A program made the position numbers and the translations under genes. Below the pieces are notes generated by a model. It searched no databases. It was not told where the DNA came from and saw only the letters and a list, made by a program, of their open reading frames with translations. This document shows positions 1-6,306 of a DNA stretch of 8,049 nt, one piece after another. Origin of the DNA: Burkholderiales bacterium (lineage in GTDB: Bacteria > Pseudomonadota > Gammaproteobacteria > Burkholderiales > Burkholderiaceae_C); assembly GCA_028869035.1 (NCBI GenBank), contig JAGWTL010000122.1, forward strand, positions 1 through 8,049, in the 5' to 3' direction. How positions within the stretch are numbered: the first letter of the stretch is position 1; each line of letters begins with the position of its first letter.

Positions 1-205
1 CCCAGGCCCAGCCCTGCATGGGGATAGCCCGGTCCAGCCAGGTGACGGGCATGGTGCTCACCTGCGCGTGCGGGTAACGCAGCAGGAAGAAATAGGCCTC
101 GAAAAACAACCAGATGAAGAGCGCCGAACCGGGCGCCTTGAGCCACCAGAGACGCCAGAACAGGCGGTTCAATTCGCGCGCCGGGGACTGTCGGGAAGAA
201 GGCAT
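1..205 (-). CDS. PAP2-like membrane protein, N-terminal part
   Basis: This is the 5' part of a gene that runs off the left edge; 68 codons are visible from an ATG at 203-205. The product starts with a short basic stretch, then has a hydrophobic segment at about residues 23-42 rich in Trp, Phe and Leu (KAPGSALFIWLFFEAYFFLL). After it comes a loop with the pattern TMPVTWLDRAIPMQ. From memory, that N-terminal layout resembles the PAP2-family phosphatase/inositolphosphorylceramide-synthase-like proteins of Burkholderiales. The catalytic motifs of the family would lie outside the window, so the assignment is inference. No clear Shine-Dalgarno sequence precedes the ATG. The gene diverges from the acyltransferase at 232 with only 26 bp between the two starts, which fits a shared role in lipid metabolism. 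An unrelated multi-pass membrane protein remains possible. Confidence 0.5.
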   Translation of the reverse strand, partial: MPSSRQSPARELNRLFWRLWWLKAPGSALFIWLFFEAYFFLLRYPHAQVSTMPVTWLDRAIPMQGWAW

Positions 206-231
206 GGTCAATAATCGCTGTCTGGCGAGCA

Positions 232-1005
232 ATGGTATCAACTCTGTCTATGCAATCGCGGCGATCCGGCAACCCCCTGTGGCGAGTCTACGAAATTTTT
301 GTGATGGTTTTCGGGCTCGGCCTGCTCGCGGTGATCTGCCTGCTGTCGATTCCGCTGTTCCTGCTGCTCTTCGTTGTGCTGCCACGTCGCTGGCACAGGG
401 CGGTTTCACGCCGCATCATCCGCTGGGGCTTTCAGGCCTACCTCCGGACCTTGCACTGGGTCTGCCAGATCCGCACCGACCTGCATGAGCTGGACGGCCT
501 GCAGGACGAAGGGCCGCTGATCATCATCGCCAACCACCCTTCCCTGCTCGACGCGGTCATGCTGTTGAGCTGCTCGTCCAAGGCGACCTGCGTGCTCAAG
601 GCCAGCCTGCTGCACAACCCGCTGTATGGCGTGGGCGCGCGCATGGCCAGGTATGTGAGCAACGAGGATCCGCGCCGCATGATCGAAGACGCCTGCCGCG
701 AACTGAAGCATGGCGCCCATTTCATCCTGTTCCCGGAAGGCGGACGCAGCCGCGAATTCCCCATCAGCAGCCTCTCCGGCGCCTGCATACTGATGTCGAA
801 GAAAAGCCAGGTGCCCATGCAGGCGGTCATCCTCGATTTTTCCACGCCCTACCTGGGCAAGCACTGGGGCCTGTTCACCCCGCCGGTCCTGCCCCTTACC
901 ATCCGGGCCCGCCTGGGCCGGCGCTTCGCCCCGCCAGAGCTCACGGCCCAGGCATTGAACGAGCTGGAGACCTATTTCCGCAGCGAACTCCCGACGAAGG
1001 ACTGA
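232..1005 (+). CDS. lysophospholipid (1-acylglycerol-3-phosphate-type) acyltransferase
   Basis: A 257-residue membrane-bound acyltransferase of the PlsC/LPLAT family, which transfers an acyl group from acyl-ACP or acyl-CoA to a hydroxyl of a lipid acceptor. A hydrophobic N-terminal segment at about residues 24-50 should anchor it in the inner membrane. The catalytic HX4D motif is present as NHPSLLD (H102, D107). The second block, FPEGGRSR at 167-174, matches the family's FPEGTRSR acceptor-binding motif with Gly replacing Thr. The length is normal for the family. The start is uncertain: ATG 232 and ATG 250 are in frame and neither has a well-placed Shine-Dalgarno. The gene runs towards the dehydratase at 1021-1533, with 15 bp between the two stops. 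Its position beside ACP, ketosynthase and dehydratase genes suggests that it transfers the chain they make. The acceptor cannot be read from the sequence. Confidence 0.88.
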   Translation: MVSTLSMQSRRSGNPLWRVYEIFVMVFGLGLLAVICLLSIPLFLLLFVVLPRRWHRAVSRRIIRWGFQAYLRTLHWVCQIRTDLHELDGLQDEGPLIIIANHPSLLDAVMLLSCSSKATCVLKASLLHNPLYGVGARMARYVSNEDPRRMIEDACRELKHGAHFILFPEGGRSREFPISSLSGACILMSKKSQVPMQAVILDFSTPYLGKHWGLFTPPVLPLTIRARLGRRFAPPELTAQALNELETYFRSELPTKD

Positions 1006-1020
1006 GCCCGCAGCAACAGC

Positions 1021-1533
1021 TCAGGCGCTGCGCTGGACGAGGCCGGCCATCCCGTCCAGGACCGCCTGGCGTGGGGAGTTGATCACCAGGATCTCGATCT
1101 GGGCGGCCTCCTCGCCGCCCACGGTCAGCACGGCCGACACGGCGGCCGCGGTTTCCGACATGGGCCGTGTGTGCACATCCACCTGGACGCGTTCATCCGG
1201 CAGCACCGGGCGCTTGAAGCTGCATTTGCGTATGCCCGCCAGCAAACCCAGGGAGTCGCCCTCCAGCCGCCGCGCCACAGGCGAGCCGGCGCGCATGCCG
1301 GCGCCTGCAACCTGCGCCACCAGTTCGACCAGCATCACGCCGGGCACCAGGGGCAGGCCGGGAAAGTGGCCGCGCAGGATGACACCGTCCGCAGACCAGC
1401 GTGCGCTGGCCTGGAAATGGTCGTGGTCCAGCACCGTCAGGGACTCGACCAGTTGCATGTCGCCACGGTGCGGCAAAAGCCGGCACAGGTCGTCAACGTC
1501 GAGCACGATGGGATAGCTGAGCGTCTCGTTCAT
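1021..1533 (-). CDS. hotdog-fold 3-hydroxyacyl-ACP dehydratase (FabZ/ApeP-like)
   Basis: A 170-residue single hotdog-fold protein that should dehydrate 3-hydroxyacyl-ACP to enoyl-ACP. From the ATG at 1533, the FabZ-type block LLPHRGDMQLVE lies at about residues 19-30. The active-site block GHFPGLPLVPGVMLVE follows, with catalytic His56 and Glu70, spaced 14 apart as in FabZ. The sequence looks closer to the divergent dehydratases of aryl-polyene-type clusters (ApeP) than to housekeeping FabZ; this is a judgement by eye. A GTG six bases upstream (1539) is also in frame. The GGAG on the minus strand sits 8 nt before the ATG but only 2 nt before the GTG, so I chose the ATG. It is the last gene of the minus-strand ACP-ketosynthase-dehydratase set and lies 34 bp after the ketosynthase stop. 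Confidence 0.85.
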   Translation of the reverse strand: MNETLSYPIVLDVDDLCRLLPHRGDMQLVESLTVLDHDHFQASARWSADGVILRGHFPGLPLVPGVMLVELVAQVAGAGMRAGSPVARRLEGDSLGLLAGIRKCSFKRPVLPDERVQVDVHTRPMSETAAAVSAVLTVGGEEAAQIEILVINSPRQAVLDGMAGLVQRSA

Positions 1534-1567
1534 CGGCACAGCTCCGTCTTGAGAACGGCCTGGCGGC

Positions 1568-2830
1568 TCATGGGTAGCGTCGCGCGATCAGCGAGACATT
1601 GCTGCCGCCGAAGGCGAAGGAGTTCGACATGACGGCCTGCAGGCTCTGCCCGTGGCGCGCCTGCCGGGGCACGTAGTCCAGGGTGCAGCGCGGATCGGCC
1701 TGGTCGAGAAAGGCCGTCGGCGGAATGCTGCCGCTTTGCATGGCCAGCAGGCTGATGGCGAATTCGGTCGCGCCTGCGGCCCCGATCAGGTGGCCGTGCT
1801 GGGCCTTGGTGGAGCTCACCGGCAGGCGGTCGGCATGGTCGCCAAAGACCTGGCGGATGGTCTCGCTCTCCACCACGTCGCCGGCCTCTGTGGCCGTGCC
1901 GTGGGCGTTCAAATAGTGGATGCCGGCCGGCGCGATGCCGGATTCATCGAGGGCCATGCGGAGGGCACGGTACTGGCCTTCGCTGGACGGCTGGGTCAGG
2001 TGCCTGGCGTCGCTGCTGCTGCCATAACCGCAGATCTCACCGTAGATCGTCGCGCCACGGCGCAGGGCGGAGTCCGCCGTCTCCAGCACCAGGGCGGCCG
2101 CGCCCTCGCCGAGCACAAAACCGCTGCGGTCCTGGTCAAAGGGCCGGCAGCTGGCGGCCGGGTTCCCGGGATGGGGCTTGGCCATCACGCGCAAGGCGTT
2201 CCAGGCCATGAAGACGCCGGGCACGTTCATGGCCTCGGCACCGACGACCACGATCGCATCGGCGTACCCGTGGCGGATGTTGCGGTAGGCCTCGCCCAGC
2301 GCCATGGCCGAGGAGGAGCAGGCCACGCTGTAGGTGTGCGTGGGACCACGGAGCTGGTGAGCCATCGAGATGGCGGCCGTGGCGGCGTTGGGCATGAGCC
2401 GCGGAACTGACAAGGGGTGCATCACCGTCGGGTTGCGGCCGGCCTGCAACTGCTCGCTCATGCGGGTGTAGAGGGCTTCACCGGTGGTGGCCCCGCCCAG
2501 GCCGATGCCGGCAAACACGCCGATGCGCTCGGGGGCCAGGTCCCACTCCGCGGCCCGGGCATCGGTCAGCGCTTCCCGGCTGGCCAGCAGGGCGAATTGC
2601 GTGGCGCGGTCCAGACCCTGCTCGTTGCGATCAAGCTGCTGCGCATAAGCGGGATTCACGTCGGCCGACAAGGCCTGCGGCAACCAGCGGGTGATCTCCG
2701 GCGCGGCCGGCCGGATGGCGCTCTCGGCCCGGATCAGGCGCTCAAAGCTGGCCTGGCGCGTCAAGCCCAGCGGGCTCAGCAGACCGATGCCTGTGACGAC
2801 AACGCGCTGCACAGTCGAAGCGGCAGACAT
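1568..2830 (-). CDS. beta-ketoacyl-ACP synthase (FabF/KAS II-like)
   Basis: A 420-residue thiolase-fold condensing enzyme that should extend an acyl chain by decarboxylative condensation with malonyl-ACP. All FabF-type catalytic residues are visible: nucleophile Cys171 in SVACSSS, His310 in NAHGTATEAGD, Lys342 and His347 in STKAQHGHLIGAAG, and the glycine-rich NSFAFGGSN at 403-411. The N-terminus shows the usual RVVVTGIGLLSPLG. Both active-site His residues are present with Cys, so this is an elongating synthase, not a chain-length-factor partner, which would lack the Cys. I start at ATG 2830 because it sits just before the conserved N-terminus and 28 bp after the ACP stop. An open frame extends further upstream but overlaps the ACP gene. 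It lies between ACP and dehydratase genes on one strand, which points to a dedicated chain rather than bulk fatty-acid synthesis. Confidence 0.9.
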   Translation of the reverse strand: MSAASTVQRVVVTGIGLLSPLGLTRQASFERLIRAESAIRPAAPEITRWLPQALSADVNPAYAQQLDRNEQGLDRATQFALLASREALTDARAAEWDLAPERIGVFAGIGLGGATTGEALYTRMSEQLQAGRNPTVMHPLSVPRLMPNAATAAISMAHQLRGPTHTYSVACSSSAMALGEAYRNIRHGYADAIVVVGAEAMNVPGVFMAWNALRVMAKPHPGNPAASCRPFDQDRSGFVLGEGAAALVLETADSALRRGATIYGEICGYGSSSDARHLTQPSSEGQYRALRMALDESGIAPAGIHYLNAHGTATEAGDVVESETIRQVFGDHADRLPVSSTKAQHGHLIGAAGATEFAISLLAMQSGSIPPTAFLDQADPRCTLDYVPRQARHGQSLQAVMSNSFAFGGSNVSLIARRYP

Positions 2831-2858
2831 GGACCAGGCCAGCAGCGCCAAGGGCCGC

Positions 2859-3140
2859 TCAGGCCTTGCCCTGCAGGGAAGTCGGCGCCGGGATCTGCCC
2901 GTTATTGGCGGCGCGGATGGTGGTCTCCATATCGGCCACCATCTCGTCAAAGCTCATGCTTCCGTAGCGCGCGGGATCATCGACCTGGAAGCCGTAGAGG
3001 TCTTCCACCTCGAACAGCATTTCCACCACGCCCAGCGAATCCAGGCCCAGATCGGACACCTTCAGATCGGGCTGGTCGAACACGGTCGGATCGACGTTGA
3101 ACTGTTGAATGACGAAATCTTTGATGATCTGACGCAGCAT
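2859..3140 (-). CDS. acyl carrier protein
   Basis: A 93-residue acidic carrier protein with the phosphopantetheine attachment motif LGLDSLGVVE; Ser35 is the predicted attachment site. The helix after it (MLFEVEDLYGFQVDD) is typical of ACPs and provides the docking face for partner enzymes. The C-terminus carries about 15 extra, mostly non-acidic residues ending in GKA, making it slightly longer than housekeeping AcpP. The ATG at 3140 is the natural start; the purine-rich GAGGAAACAG upstream is only a weak or distant ribosome binding site. It is the first gene of the minus-strand set and should carry the chain extended by the ketosynthase and dehydrated by the hotdog protein. Its 240-bp upstream region contains unusual palindromes, described separately. 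Confidence 0.9.
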   Translation of the reverse strand: MLRQIIKDFVIQQFNVDPTVFDQPDLKVSDLGLDSLGVVEMLFEVEDLYGFQVDDPARYGSMSFDEMVADMETTIRAANNGQIPAPTSLQGKA

Positions 3141-3185
3141 GGTGACTCTGTTTCCTCATGGGCTCCCGCGGTCTGGCAGGTAAAT

Positions 3186-3204
3186 CGGACCACCTGGTGG
3201 TCCG
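3186..3204. promoter_or_regulatory. 19-bp palindrome, possible operator
   Basis: CGGACCACC-T-GGTGGTCCG is a perfect inverted repeat with 9-bp arms around one central base, 46 bp upstream of the ACP start codon. The near absence of a spacer favours a site for a dimeric repressor over an RNA hairpin. As RNA it could still fold with a slightly enlarged loop. The regulator is unknown and no regulator gene for it lies in the window. Confidence 0.45.
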
Positions 3205-3252
3205 GAATTCACAGCTGACGAACATCCCAGGGAATTTGTTGTTGTCTACGGC

Positions 3253-3278
3253 GCCGGACAGGGAACACCCTGTCCGGC
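3253..3278. other. strong 11-bp hairpin without a T-tract
   Basis: GCCGGACAGGG and CCCTGTCCGGC pair perfectly around the 4-nt loop AACA. The stem lies 103 bp after the glycosyltransferase stop and 112 bp before the ACP start. No run of T follows on either strand, so it is not a standard intrinsic terminator. It could be a Rho-associated 3' end for the upstream transcript or part of the ACP leader RNA. Confidence 0.5.
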
Positions 3279-3321
3279 TGCATCCATGAGTCGCGACTGG
3301 CCGGCCCACGATGCGCTTGAA

Positions 3322-3350
3322 ATTGTACCCAGATTCCCCCAGAATTCGTA
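3322..3350 (-). promoter_or_regulatory. weak sigma-70-like promoter candidate for the ACP set
   Basis: On the minus strand a TACAAT element (3322-3327) matches the -10 consensus at five of six positions. The -35 position 17 bp away (TACGAA, 3345-3350) is poor. If used, transcription would begin near 3315 and give a leader of about 175 nt that includes the hairpin and the 19-bp palindrome. This is a sequence match only. Confidence 0.25.
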
Positions 3351-3380
3351 CGGAAAAGGTCCCCCGCCCAACCGTCCGGG

Positions 3381-4169
3381 TCAACCGCGGCGCCCGTCCA
3401 GGCGTCGCACCAGCAGCAGCGGCAGGCGCAGGGCAAAACCCAGCATCAGGCGTGTGTGCATCCAGGTCAGCAAGGCGTTGTCACGCAGGTAGTTGAAGTG
3501 CGAGACACCGCCCTCTTCGGGCCGCAGGTATTTGACCGGCGCGTCGATATTGACGGGCCAGACGCCCACCCAGCACAGGCGCACGGCGGCCTCGATGTCG
3601 AAGTCGAAACGGCGCATCCAGCGCTGGCCGCGCATGATCTTCAGCAAAGGCGAGACGGGGTAGACGCGAAAACCGTAGAGCGAGTCGCCGATGCCCATCC
3701 ACAGCGTTTCCAGGTTGGCCCAGGCGTTGGACACCTTGCGGCCCTGCACGCGCAGCGCCGGCGCATCGGCATCGAACACGGGCTTGCCCAGCACCATGCA
3801 GGACATATCGGCCATGGAGGCCTGCATGAAGACCGGGATCAGTTGCGCCGGATGCTGGCCATCGGAGTCCATAGTCAGCACATGCGTGTAGCCGGCCGCC
3901 TCGGCCAGCGCCAGCCCGTGCAAAACAGCCGCGCCCTTGCCCTGATTCTGCGCCAGCACCATGACTTTCAGGTCCGGCTCCTGCGCGGCCAGGGCCTGCA
4001 ACTGCGCGCCGCTGCCGTCCGTGCTGCCGTCGACCACCACCCAGACCGGCGCCCAGTGGCGCAAGGCCTCACGCACGGTCTCCAGCACCTTGGCGCCGGC
4101 GTTGTAGGTGGGGATCAGGACGAGATGGGTGCGCGAAGGCGCGGCGCCGGAAGGACGTGACATGCGCAT
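3381..4169 (-). CDS. family 2 glycosyltransferase
   Basis: A 262-residue GT-A-fold glycosyltransferase (GT2, dolichyl-phosphate-mannose-synthase-like). The motifs occur in order: IPTYNAG at 19-25, VVDGSTDGS at about 45-53 for the nucleotide, NQGKGAAVLHG at 75-85, and the metal-binding DSDGQH at 101-106. There is no clear multi-TM tail; the C-terminus (about 233-256) is moderately hydrophobic and basic and may associate with the membrane. GT2 proteins of this type occur in aryl-polyene and related lipid clusters, so a role in glycosylating the chain or its lipid anchor is plausible. Donor and acceptor cannot be read. Two in-frame ATGs (4169, 4163) are equally possible starts and neither has a clear Shine-Dalgarno. 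The gene begins 35 bp after the SafE-like stop and may be transcribed with it. Confidence 0.85.
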   Translation of the reverse strand: MRMSRPSGAAPSRTHLVLIPTYNAGAKVLETVREALRHWAPVWVVVDGSTDGSGAQLQALAAQEPDLKVMVLAQNQGKGAAVLHGLALAEAAGYTHVLTMDSDGQHPAQLIPVFMQASMADMSCMVLGKPVFDADAPALRVQGRKVSNAWANLETLWMGIGDSLYGFRVYPVSPLLKIMRGQRWMRRFDFDIEAAVRLCWVGVWPVNIDAPVKYLRPEEGGVSHFNYLRDNALLTWMHTRLMLGFALRLPLLLVRRLDGRRG

Positions 4170-4204
4170 CGATTATGGCAAACGGCCATGTCAGGCCCGC
4201 GAAA

Positions 4205-4888
4205 TCAGCTGGCCGGCGTGAGGCACCAGGGCGCGGTGTCATGCACCAGGCCCATCCACAGGGCCCAGGCCGAAGTGGCGGCCAGGGCCAGGCCGGCCAG
4301 GCGCACGCCCCAGTCACCGCGACCGGCGCCACGCAGGCGCAACCAGAGCCAGGGGCCGGTCATCATGGAGACGGCCGTGCCCGCGGCAAACAGGGCCATC
4401 ACCGCGGCGCCTTCGAGCGCGCTGCCGGTCATGGCCGCCACCAGCAGGGCCGAGTACAGCAGGCCGCAGGGCAAGAGGGCCCACAGCATGCCGACCACCA
4501 GCGGAGCGCCACGGCCACGCCCGGCCGCCAGCGTGCGTGCGCCGCTCCACAGGCGCCGCGCCGCGCTCTCCAGCCAGACCGGCTGCCGCGCGCGAACCAG
4601 CAGCAGCAGCCCCAGCAGCATGGCGGCCACGTGAAAAAGAGTCCAGACCGGGCGCAGTGCGGCCGACTGCATCGTGAGCCAGCCCAGGCCCTGGATCGAG
4701 GCCGCGGCCAGGCCGCCGAGCAGGCCGTAACCGATGACACGGCCGAGCTGGAAACTCCACAGGGCCTCGGCGCGGCGCTCACCGGCCGCCTGGCCGAGGC
4801 CGGCACAGGCGGCGCCACACATGGCGATGCAATGGGGGCCGCCAGCCAGCCCCATGAGCAGGGCCGTGGCGGCCAGGGTCGTCTGCAT
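4205..4888 (-). CDS. SafE/DsbD_2-type six-TM membrane protein (sulfite exporter TauE/SafE family)
   Basis: A 227-residue polytopic inner-membrane protein with about six hydrophobic segments (roughly 3-28, 47-70, 80-98, 129-152, 158-184, 193-215). Segment 1 holds the family signature GGPHCIAMCG (His19, Cys20, Met23, Cys24) and segment 4 holds LPCGLLYSAL (Cys141). Such Cys/Met/His motifs in membrane segments suit metal or thiol chemistry. Members of this family are regularly annotated as sulfite exporters but sit beside cbb3 oxidase, fnr and hemN genes in many Proteobacteria. A role in copper handling or oxidase maturation is therefore more likely than sulfite export; that is inference from context. 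ATG 4888 lies 20 bp after the hemN stop, so the two are probably co-transcribed, although no clear Shine-Dalgarno is visible. The same-strand glycosyltransferase follows after 35 bp. Confidence 0.8.
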   Translation of the reverse strand: MQTTLAATALLMGLAGGPHCIAMCGAACAGLGQAAGERRAEALWSFQLGRVIGYGLLGGLAAASIQGLGWLTMQSAALRPVWTLFHVAAMLLGLLLLVRARQPVWLESAARRLWSGARTLAAGRGRGAPLVVGMLWALLPCGLLYSALLVAAMTGSALEGAAVMALFAAGTAVSMMTGPWLWLRLRGAGRGDWGVRLAGLALAATSAWALWMGLVHDTAPWCLTPAS

Positions 4889-4908
4889 AAGGCCGAGTGT
4901 AGGCGGGT

Positions 4909-6306
4909 CTAGATGATTTTCGAGAAGCGGGCGCGGTTGCGGTCGGCCTGCAGGTAGCGGTCGAACACCATGGCCACGGCGCGCACGAAGTACCAGCCCA
5001 TGGAGGTAACCTGGATGCTGCTCTCGTCCAGCGTCACCAGGCCCTGTTCGGCCAGTTCGCGCAGGGCATCGAGCTCGGGGGCGAAATAGCTCCTGAAGTC
5101 GATCAGGTAGGCCAGGTCGACGGATTCAAACACCAGCTCGCCCTGGCACATCAGGGCCATGATGACGGCACGCCGCACCAGGTCGTCGCGCGAGAGCGCC
5201 AGGCCGCGCACCACGGCAAAACGGCCGTGGTCGATGGCGTCGTAATACTCTTCCAGGGTCTTGGCGTTCTGGCTGCAGGTGGCGCCGATGCGGCCGATGG
5301 AGGACACGCCCAGGCCGATCAGGTCGCAGTCGGGCTGGGTGCTGTAGCCCTGGAAGTTGCGGTGCAGGCGCCCCTGGCGCTTGGCCACGGCCAAGGCATC
5401 GTTGGGCAACGCAAAGTGGTCCATGCCCACGTAGACGTAGCCCGCCTCCTGGAAGCGCGCCAGCGCATTGGACAGCATGGCCAGCTTGGCGGCGGCGCCC
5501 GGCAGTTCGGCGCTGGCGATGCGCCGCTGCGGCTTGAAGCGCTCGGGCAGGTGGGCGTAGGCATAGAGCGCGATGCGATCGGGTCGCAGCTCGCCCACCT
5601 GCTGCAGGGTGCGCGCGAAGGACTCGGGCGTCTGCTGCGGCAGGCCGTAGATCAGGTCCACATTGATGGACTCGAAGGCGCGTTCGCGCGCGGCCTGCAC
5701 CAGGGCAAAAACCCGTTCGGCCGGCTGCACGCGGTGCACGGCCTTCTGCACGGCGGGGTCGAAGTCCTGGACACCGAAACTCAGCCGGTTGAAGCCGAGC
5801 TCGGCCAGGGTGTCCAGGCGGCTGGCATCGACCGTGCGCGGATCGACTTCGATGGCGTATTCACCACCCGGCGCCAGCGTGAAGCTGCGCTTGAGCATGG
5901 CCATGAGCTCGCGCAGCTCGGCGTCGCTCAGGAAGGTCGGCGTGCCGCCGCCCAGATGCAGTTGCGTGACGGTCTGGCCCACGCCCAGCTGGGCGGTGTG
6001 CAGGTCCACCTCGCGCCCCAGGTAGCGCAGGTATTCGGCCGCGCGGTCATGGTGCCTGGTGATGATCTTGTTGCAGGCGCAGTAATAACACAGCGACTCG
6101 CAGAAAGGCACATGCACATAAAGGGAAAGCGGCAAGACCAGGGCTGCCGCGCCCGAGCGGCGCTGCTGCAGGGCACGCAGGTAGTCATCTGGTCAGAAAG
6201 CCTCGACGAAACGATCGGCCGTCGGATAGGAGGTGTAACGCGGCCCGGCCACATCGTGGCGACGCAGAAGTTCCGGGGAAAGGGGTTCGACAGCAGCGGC
6301 ATTCAT
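4909..6306 (-). pseudogene. hemN: hemN, oxygen-independent coproporphyrinogen III oxidase, interrupted by an in-frame TGA
   Basis: HemN is a cytoplasmic radical SAM enzyme that converts coproporphyrinogen III to protoporphyrinogen IX without oxygen. From ATG 6306 the frame gives a HemN N-terminus containing GPRYTSYPTADRFVEAF, then TGA at codon 38. The same frame continues without another stop to 4909, a full length of 465 codons, normal for HemN. Downstream parts look intact: the CX3CX2CXC cluster motif (codons 69, 73, 76, 78), GGGTPT at 119-124, FQGY at 318-321, and a HemN C-terminal domain. The only non-CTG internal start before the cluster motif is TTG at 6135 (codon 58), which would give a 408-residue protein lacking the N-terminal arm. 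An in-frame ATG at 6333 would add nine residues. An FNR box lies upstream. Either this is a fresh pseudogene, a sequence error, or the protein is made by internal initiation or readthrough. Confidence 0.8.
6193..6195 (-). other. premature in-frame TGA in hemN (codon 38)
   Basis: The codon reads TGA between TTC (Phe37) and CCA (Pro39), giving EAF-stop-PDDYLRAL. Homologues have a sense residue here. Gly is plausible (GGA to TGA is one change), because E. coli HemN also has Phe-Gly near this point. Frame is conserved on both sides, so this is a substitution and not an indel. Other genes in the window end with TGA (for example at 1003-1005 and 7152-7154), so TGA is a normal stop in this organism. 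Confidence 0.8.

Larger units (their letters stand above)
3141..3380 (-). promoter_or_regulatory. structured leader/intergenic region upstream of the ACP gene
   Basis: These 240 bp separate the glycosyltransferase stop from the ACP start and are the longest non-coding gap in the window. I see no convincing gene in them. They contain a 19-bp palindrome (3186-3204), an 11-bp-stem hairpin (3253-3278), a 10-bp palindrome AGTCGCGACT (3289-3298) directly followed by GGCCGGCC (3299-3306), and one promoter-like -10 element (3322-3327). That concentration of dyad symmetry is not seen elsewhere in the window, which suggests that the ACP-ketosynthase-dehydratase set has its own control. No U-rich tract follows any of the stems on either strand. 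Confidence 0.5.

Noticed and set aside
1006..1023. Bidirectional terminator between the convergent acyltransferase and dehydratase genes
   Set aside because: Only a 5-bp stem (GCAGC/GCTGC) with no T-run is present.
1652..2410. Plus-strand open frame (252 codons) opposite the ketosynthase
   Set aside because: It is a shadow of a strongly conserved FabF-like gene, with low-complexity Gly/Ala/Val/His content and no motif.
4157..4912. Plus-strand open frame opposite the SafE-like gene
   Set aside because: The composition (Gln/Gly/Arg/Ala/His-rich) is that of the reverse strand of a hydrophobic membrane protein gene; the minus-strand frame has clear family motifs.
6151..6195. Selenocysteine at the hemN TGA
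   Set aside because: A small stem (CTGC/GCAG) with GU in its loop follows about 12 nt after the TGA, but the stem is only 4 bp, the HemN family has no catalytic Cys or Sec here, and the position lies in a non-catalytic linker.
6193..6195. Alternative genetic code reading TGA as Gly or Trp
   Set aside because: Most genes in the window end with TGA at positions matching family ends, so TGA is a normal stop here.
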